64,000 nucleotides of DNA from Microbacterium telephonicum (GTDB lineage: Bacteria > Actinomycetota > Actinomycetes > Actinomycetales > Microbacteriaceae): contig NZ_RCDB01000003.1 of NCBI RefSeq assembly GCF_003651225.1, forward strand, positions 127,259 through 191,258. The letters are read 5' to 3'. The notes beneath the pieces are model-generated. The model made no database searches and was not told the DNA's origin. It was given only the letters and a program-made list of their open reading frames with translations. The position numbers and the translations under genes are program-made. Positions 60,133 to 64,000 of this stretch are shown piece by piece. Position 1 is the stretch's first letter, and every line of letters starts with the position of its first letter.

Positions 60133-61590
60133 TCAGCCTTCGACGAGATTCTCCGCAGGCTGGATGACGGGGATCGCCTGGGTCACCGCCTGCAGGCCCG
60201 ACAGCCGGGCCGGCGACAGCTGCTTATCGACGTCGTCGCGGCTCATGAGCCCCGCCTCGACGACGAGGTCGCCGACGTTGCGGTGCGTGAGCAGCGCCGT
60301 CTTCGCGAGCGCCGCCGCGGCGGCGTATCCGATGAACGGCGTCAGCGCGGTCACGACGCCGACCGACGACCCGACCATCGCGCCCAGCCTCTCGCGGTTG
60401 GCCGTGATGCCGTCGACGCAGTTGACCCGGAGCGTGCGCATCGCCCGTCGCATCCAGGTGATCGACTGGAAGATCGAGTGGGCGATCACGGGCTCGAACG
60501 CGTTGAGCTGCAGCTGCCCAGCTTCGACGGCCATCGTGACGGTGAGATCGGCGCCGGCCACCGCGAAGGCGACCTGGTTCACCACCTCGGGAACGACCGG
60601 ATTGACCTTGCCCGGCATGATCGACGATCCGGCCTGGCGTGCCGGGAGGTTGATCTCCCCGAGCCCCGCCTGCGGCCCCGACGACAGCAGTCGCAGATCG
60701 TTGCAGATCTTCGACAGCTTGATCGCGTTGCGCTTGAGCGACGACGAGAACGACATGAACGAGCCGGTGTCGCTCGTCGCCTCGACGAGGTCGTCGGCGG
60801 TCACGAGGTCGAGCCCGGTGATCTCGCGCAGGTGGCGCACGACGGCGGGCGCGTAGTCCGAGTGGGTCGTGATGCCGGTGCCGATGGCCGTCGCGCCCAT
60901 GTTGATCTCGTACAGCAGGTAGGCGTTCTCGGTGAGGCGCTGGTGGTCGTACCCGAGCGTCGTGGCGAAGCCGTGGAACTCCTGACCGAGCGTCATCGGC
61001 ACGGCATCCTGCAGCTGCGTGCGGCCGATCTTGAGCATGTCGTGGAACTCCGCCGCCTTCCCCAGGAACGAGCGGCGGAGGAGGTCGAGCTCCTCGAGCA
61101 GGCTGATGAGGTCGAGGCTGAGGCCGATCTTCACGGCCGTCGGGTAGACGTCGTTGGTCGACTGACTGCGGTTGGTGTGATCGATCGGCGAGAGGTAGGC
61201 GTAGTCGCCCTTCGGCCGCCCCGCCATCTCCAACGCGATGTTGGTGATCACCTCGTTCGCGTTCATGTTGGTCGAGGTGCCCGCGCCGCCCTGGATGACG
61301 CCGACGATGAACTGATCGTGGAACTCACCGTCGATGACGCGCTGCGACGCCCGGTCGATGAGGTCGGCGCGCTCGGGATCGAGGACGCCGATCTCGCGGT
61401 TGGCGCGCGCCGAGGCCTGCTTGACCATCGCGAGGGCCTTCACGAGGTCGGCGTAGACCGAGATGGCTCGACGCGAGATCGGGAAGTTCTCCAGCGCCCG
61501 GGCGGTGTGGATGCCCCAATAGGCGTCGGCGGGGATCTCGAGGGATCCCAGGGAGTCGGTCTCGGTGCGCGTGGGGGCGTCCAGTGCCAT
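60133..61590 (-). CDS. aspA: Aspartate ammonia-lyase
   Basis: This 485-residue member of the fumarase/aspartase superfamily deaminates aspartate to fumarate. It has GGAGTSTNMNANEVITNIAL, IDHTNRSQSTNDVYPTAV, TQLQDAVPMTLGQEF and the signature loop GSSIMPGKVNPVVPEVVNQV. The aspartase-like NMNANEVI and STNDVYP patterns favour aspartase over class II fumarase, though adenylosuccinate-unrelated fumarase activity cannot be ruled out. GAGGAC precedes the ATG. It is monocistronic. Confidence 0.9.
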   Translation of the reverse strand: MALDAPTRTETDSLGSLEIPADAYWGIHTARALENFPISRRAISVYADLVKALAMVKQASARANREIGVLDPERADLIDRASQRVIDGEFHDQFIVGVIQGGAGTSTNMNANEVITNIALEMAGRPKGDYAYLSPIDHTNRSQSTNDVYPTAVKIGLSLDLISLLEELDLLRRSFLGKAAEFHDMLKIGRTQLQDAVPMTLGQEFHGFATTLGYDHQRLTENAYLLYEINMGATAIGTGITTHSDYAPAVVRHLREITGLDLVTADDLVEATSDTGSFMSFSSSLKRNAIKLSKICNDLRLLSSGPQAGLGEINLPARQAGSSIMPGKVNPVVPEVVNQVAFAVAGADLTVTMAVEAGQLQLNAFEPVIAHSIFQSITWMRRAMRTLRVNCVDGITANRERLGAMVGSSVGVVTALTPFIGYAAAAALAKTALLTHRNVGDLVVEAGLMSRDDVDKQLSPARLSGLQAVTQAIPVIQPAENLVEG

Positions 61591-61742
61591 GTTCAGTCCT
61601 CGTGGGTCGTCACATCATCGTGAAGGGGTGCCTCCAGCCTAACCGCGGCGACGGTGCCGCCGACTGGACTCGATGTACAGTCGGCGGCCCCGCATCACCG
61701 CGAGGGCGAAGCCGCGCGCGTTGCCCTCAGCGGTTCGACGGC

Positions 61743-62737
<995 letters not shown>

Positions 62738-62741
<4 letters not shown>

Positions 62742-63121
62742 GATGCGGCGATCTCCGTGTCGTAGAGGTGGATCTTGTGGTCGATGGCGGCGAGGCTCGC
62801 CGTCACGTCGGCGAGGCGGGCACGCACGACGTCACGATGGGCGCTCAGCAGGGCGCGCCGTTCCGCGACGGTCGCATCGCCCCGCCGCACAAGGTCGGTG
62901 TAGCGGCGGATGACGGCGATCGGCATTCCGGTCGACCGCAGCCGGGTGAGGAAGCGCACCCACGAGATGTCGGCATCCGTGTACCGGCGGTGCGACGAGG
63001 AGGCGCGTTCGACGGGGGTGAGCATCAGCCCGGAGCGCTCGTAGTAGCGCAACGCGTGGGTCGACAGACCCGTCTCCGCCGCCGCCTCGGCGATCGAGCG
63101 GGTGTCATCGAGAACGGTCAT
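62738..63121 (-). CDS. MerR family transcriptional regulator
   Basis: This 127-residue regulator has a winged helix ([25 protein letters not shown]), the [19 protein letters not shown] wing and hinge, and a short dimer helix. It lacks Cys, so it is not a metal sensor; an electrophile or organic ligand is more likely, as in AdhR/NmlR relatives. A 20-bp perfect palindrome and a promoter with a 19-bp spacer lie right upstream. It heads an operon with the aldo/keto reductase. Confidence 0.9.
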
Positions 63122-63127
63122 GTCCTC

Positions 63128-63158
63128 ACGGTAGAACTTCGAGCGCGCTCGAAGTCAA
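63128..63158 (-). promoter_or_regulatory. MerR-type promoter with 19-bp spacer and palindromic operator
   Basis: On the minus strand TTGACT (63153-63158) and TACCGT (63128-63133) are 19 bp apart, the overlong spacing that MerR proteins correct by twisting DNA. A perfect 20-bp palindrome (arms ACTTCGAGCG/CGCTCGAAGT, 63136-63155) fills the spacer. TACCGT is 6 nt before the merR ATG. Confidence 0.75.
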
Positions 63159-63177
63159 GCCGAGGTCGAAACCGAGA

Positions 63178-64000
63178 TCAGCGTTTGCGCGAGAACGCCT
63201 CGAGCCTCTCCTGCGGTGTGAGCTCCGACATCCGCGCGACCCACTCGTCGGAGAAGAAGTCCGCCGTCTCGGCGGCGACGACCGGCACGACCGAGTGCGT
63301 GATCGTCTCGTCGTAGACGTGCACGAGATGGAACGACTGCCCCGCGTCCATGCCGTTCACCTCGGCGGGCGGGCGCTGCAGGTTCATCGTGTAGCAGGTG
63401 GCGGCCGCGACGCTCACCGGTACCCCCGCGAACGACCCGTGCGTCGAGTAGTGCAGATGGCCGGCGAGGATGCCGCGCACATCGCTGCCGCGGACGATGT
63501 CGGCGAGCTCGTCCTGGTGGCGCAGCTCGAGGATGTCGAACAGCGGGACGTGACTCGGCAGCGGCGGATGGTGCAGCGCGAGAAGTGTGCCCGCCGGTGC
63601 GGGGGTGCGCAGCTCGTCGCGCAGCCACGCGAGCTGCTCGGCGTCGAGGTCGCCGTGGTGCCAGCCGGGCACGGTCGAATCCAGCGCGATGAGGCGCAGC
63701 CCCCCGAGATCCCACACGCCGGTCACGGGCTGCTCGGTGGCCGCGGCGCCCAGCAGCCCCGCGCGCAGCGCCGGACGCTCGTCGTGGTTTCCCGCGACCC
63801 ACACGATCGGCGCCCCGAGACGCTCCGCGACCGGCTCGACGGCGTCGCGCAGGGCTCGGTAGGCGTCGGGCTCGCCGAGGTCGGTGAGGTCGCCCGTGAC
63901 GACGATCGCGTCGGGGCGGACGCCGGTGCGCTCGACGGCGGCGAGGGTCACGGTCAGGTTCGCTGCGGAGTCGAACCGGCCTCCGAGCAGGCCGCTGCCG
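63178..64000 (-). CDS. Calcineurin-like phosphodiesterase (cut by window edge)
   Basis: At least 273 residues of a CpdA/Rv0805-like class III cyclic-nucleotide phosphodiesterase are visible; the frame stays open to the right edge, so the first metal motif (D-x-H) is outside. Visible motifs are VVTGDLTDLGE, VAGNHDERPAL, LALHHPPLPSH and ILAGHLHYSTHG. The gene ends just upstream of the MerR operon on the same strand. The substrate may be cAMP or another phosphodiester. Confidence 0.87.
   Translation of the reverse strand, partial: GSGLLGGRFDSAANLTVTLAAVERTGVRPDAIVVTGDLTDLGEPDAYRALRDAVEPVAERLGAPIVWVAGNHDERPALRAGLLGAAATEQPVTGVWDLGGLRLIALDSTVPGWHHGDLDAEQLAWLRDELRTPAPAGTLLALHHPPLPSHVPLFDILELRHQDELADIVRGSDVRGILAGHLHYSTHGSFAGVPVSVAAATCYTMNLQRPPAEVNGMDAGQSFHLVHVYDETITHSVVPVVAAETADFFSDEWVARMSELTPQERLEAFSRKR

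Overview
The window is a high-GC chromosomal segment of an actinobacterium, most likely a Microbacterium-like member of the Microbacteriaceae. The pointers are the strong GC bias in third codon positions, many GTG starts, a sortase-E type LAATG surface protein, a REP13E12-type DUF222/HNH gene, the CE1758/CE1759 flavin pair, and a class A PBP next to RidA and a metallophosphoesterase in an order I recall from mycobacteria. No prophage, CRISPR array or complete insertion sequence is visible. Assignments rest on motifs read in the sequence and on remembered family knowledge; no database was searched.

Layout. (1) 1-3.8 kb: the 3' end of acetyl-CoA synthetase occurs twice as a perfect 272-bp direct repeat. 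The copies bracket a 3.2-kb insert with a TetR regulator, a palindromic operator, a secreted LAATG surface protein with Thr-Pro repeats, and a broken IS110-like transposase. (2) 3.8-8.2 kb: RidA, a DUF4177 protein, a PASTA-bearing class A PBP and a metallophosphoesterase, then tRNA-Pro(CGG). (3) 8.3-13.3 kb: a HAD phosphatase, a GntR-lldD lactate operon, and mqo-tdk. (4) 13.4-24.5 kb: asd and lysC, separated by an ECF41 sigma factor and its SDR partner; the divergent exporter thrE; a DMT transporter; recR and dnaX; a flavin monooxygenase. (5) 24.5-31.5 kb: a GH65 phosphorylase with beta-phosphoglucomutase, ackA-pta, and the SRP RNA gene ffs. (6) 31.6-37.3 kb: a MoxR-DUF58-transglutaminase operon, tRNA-Ser(GGA), a small membrane protein and a DUF1684 protein. 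(7) 37.3-42.4 kb: a five-gene peptide ABC importer with an internal hairpin after the binding protein. (8) 42.6-50 kb: SDR/NYN pair, a siderophore-interacting protein, a cluster of REP-like repeats around a DUF222/HNH gene, a CE1759/CE1758 flavin pair and a divergent Tat-exported Lcp-like oxygenase. (9) 50-64 kb: an acyltransferase, a 2-oxoglutarate oxygenase, rpsO, MFS and EamA transporters, an AraC/SDR divergent pair, YceI, FKBP, PrsW, a DUF4190 protein, aspA, a MerR-aldo/keto reductase operon and the start of a phosphodiesterase gene.

Functional threads. Acetate and lactate metabolism recurs (acs, lldD, mqo, ackA, pta). The aspartate family is represented by lysC, asd, thrE and aspA. Regulation is unusually readable: near-perfect operators for TetR, a FadR-type GntR and MerR; an ECF41-type promoter; an internal ribosome-binding site in lysC; and at least a dozen genes whose start codon lies 6-8 nt after a TANNNT box, the signature of leaderless mRNAs. 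The most unusual loci are the repeat-bounded surface-protein insert, the HNH gene between identical 42-bp repeats, and a possible small RNA near 58.1 kb.
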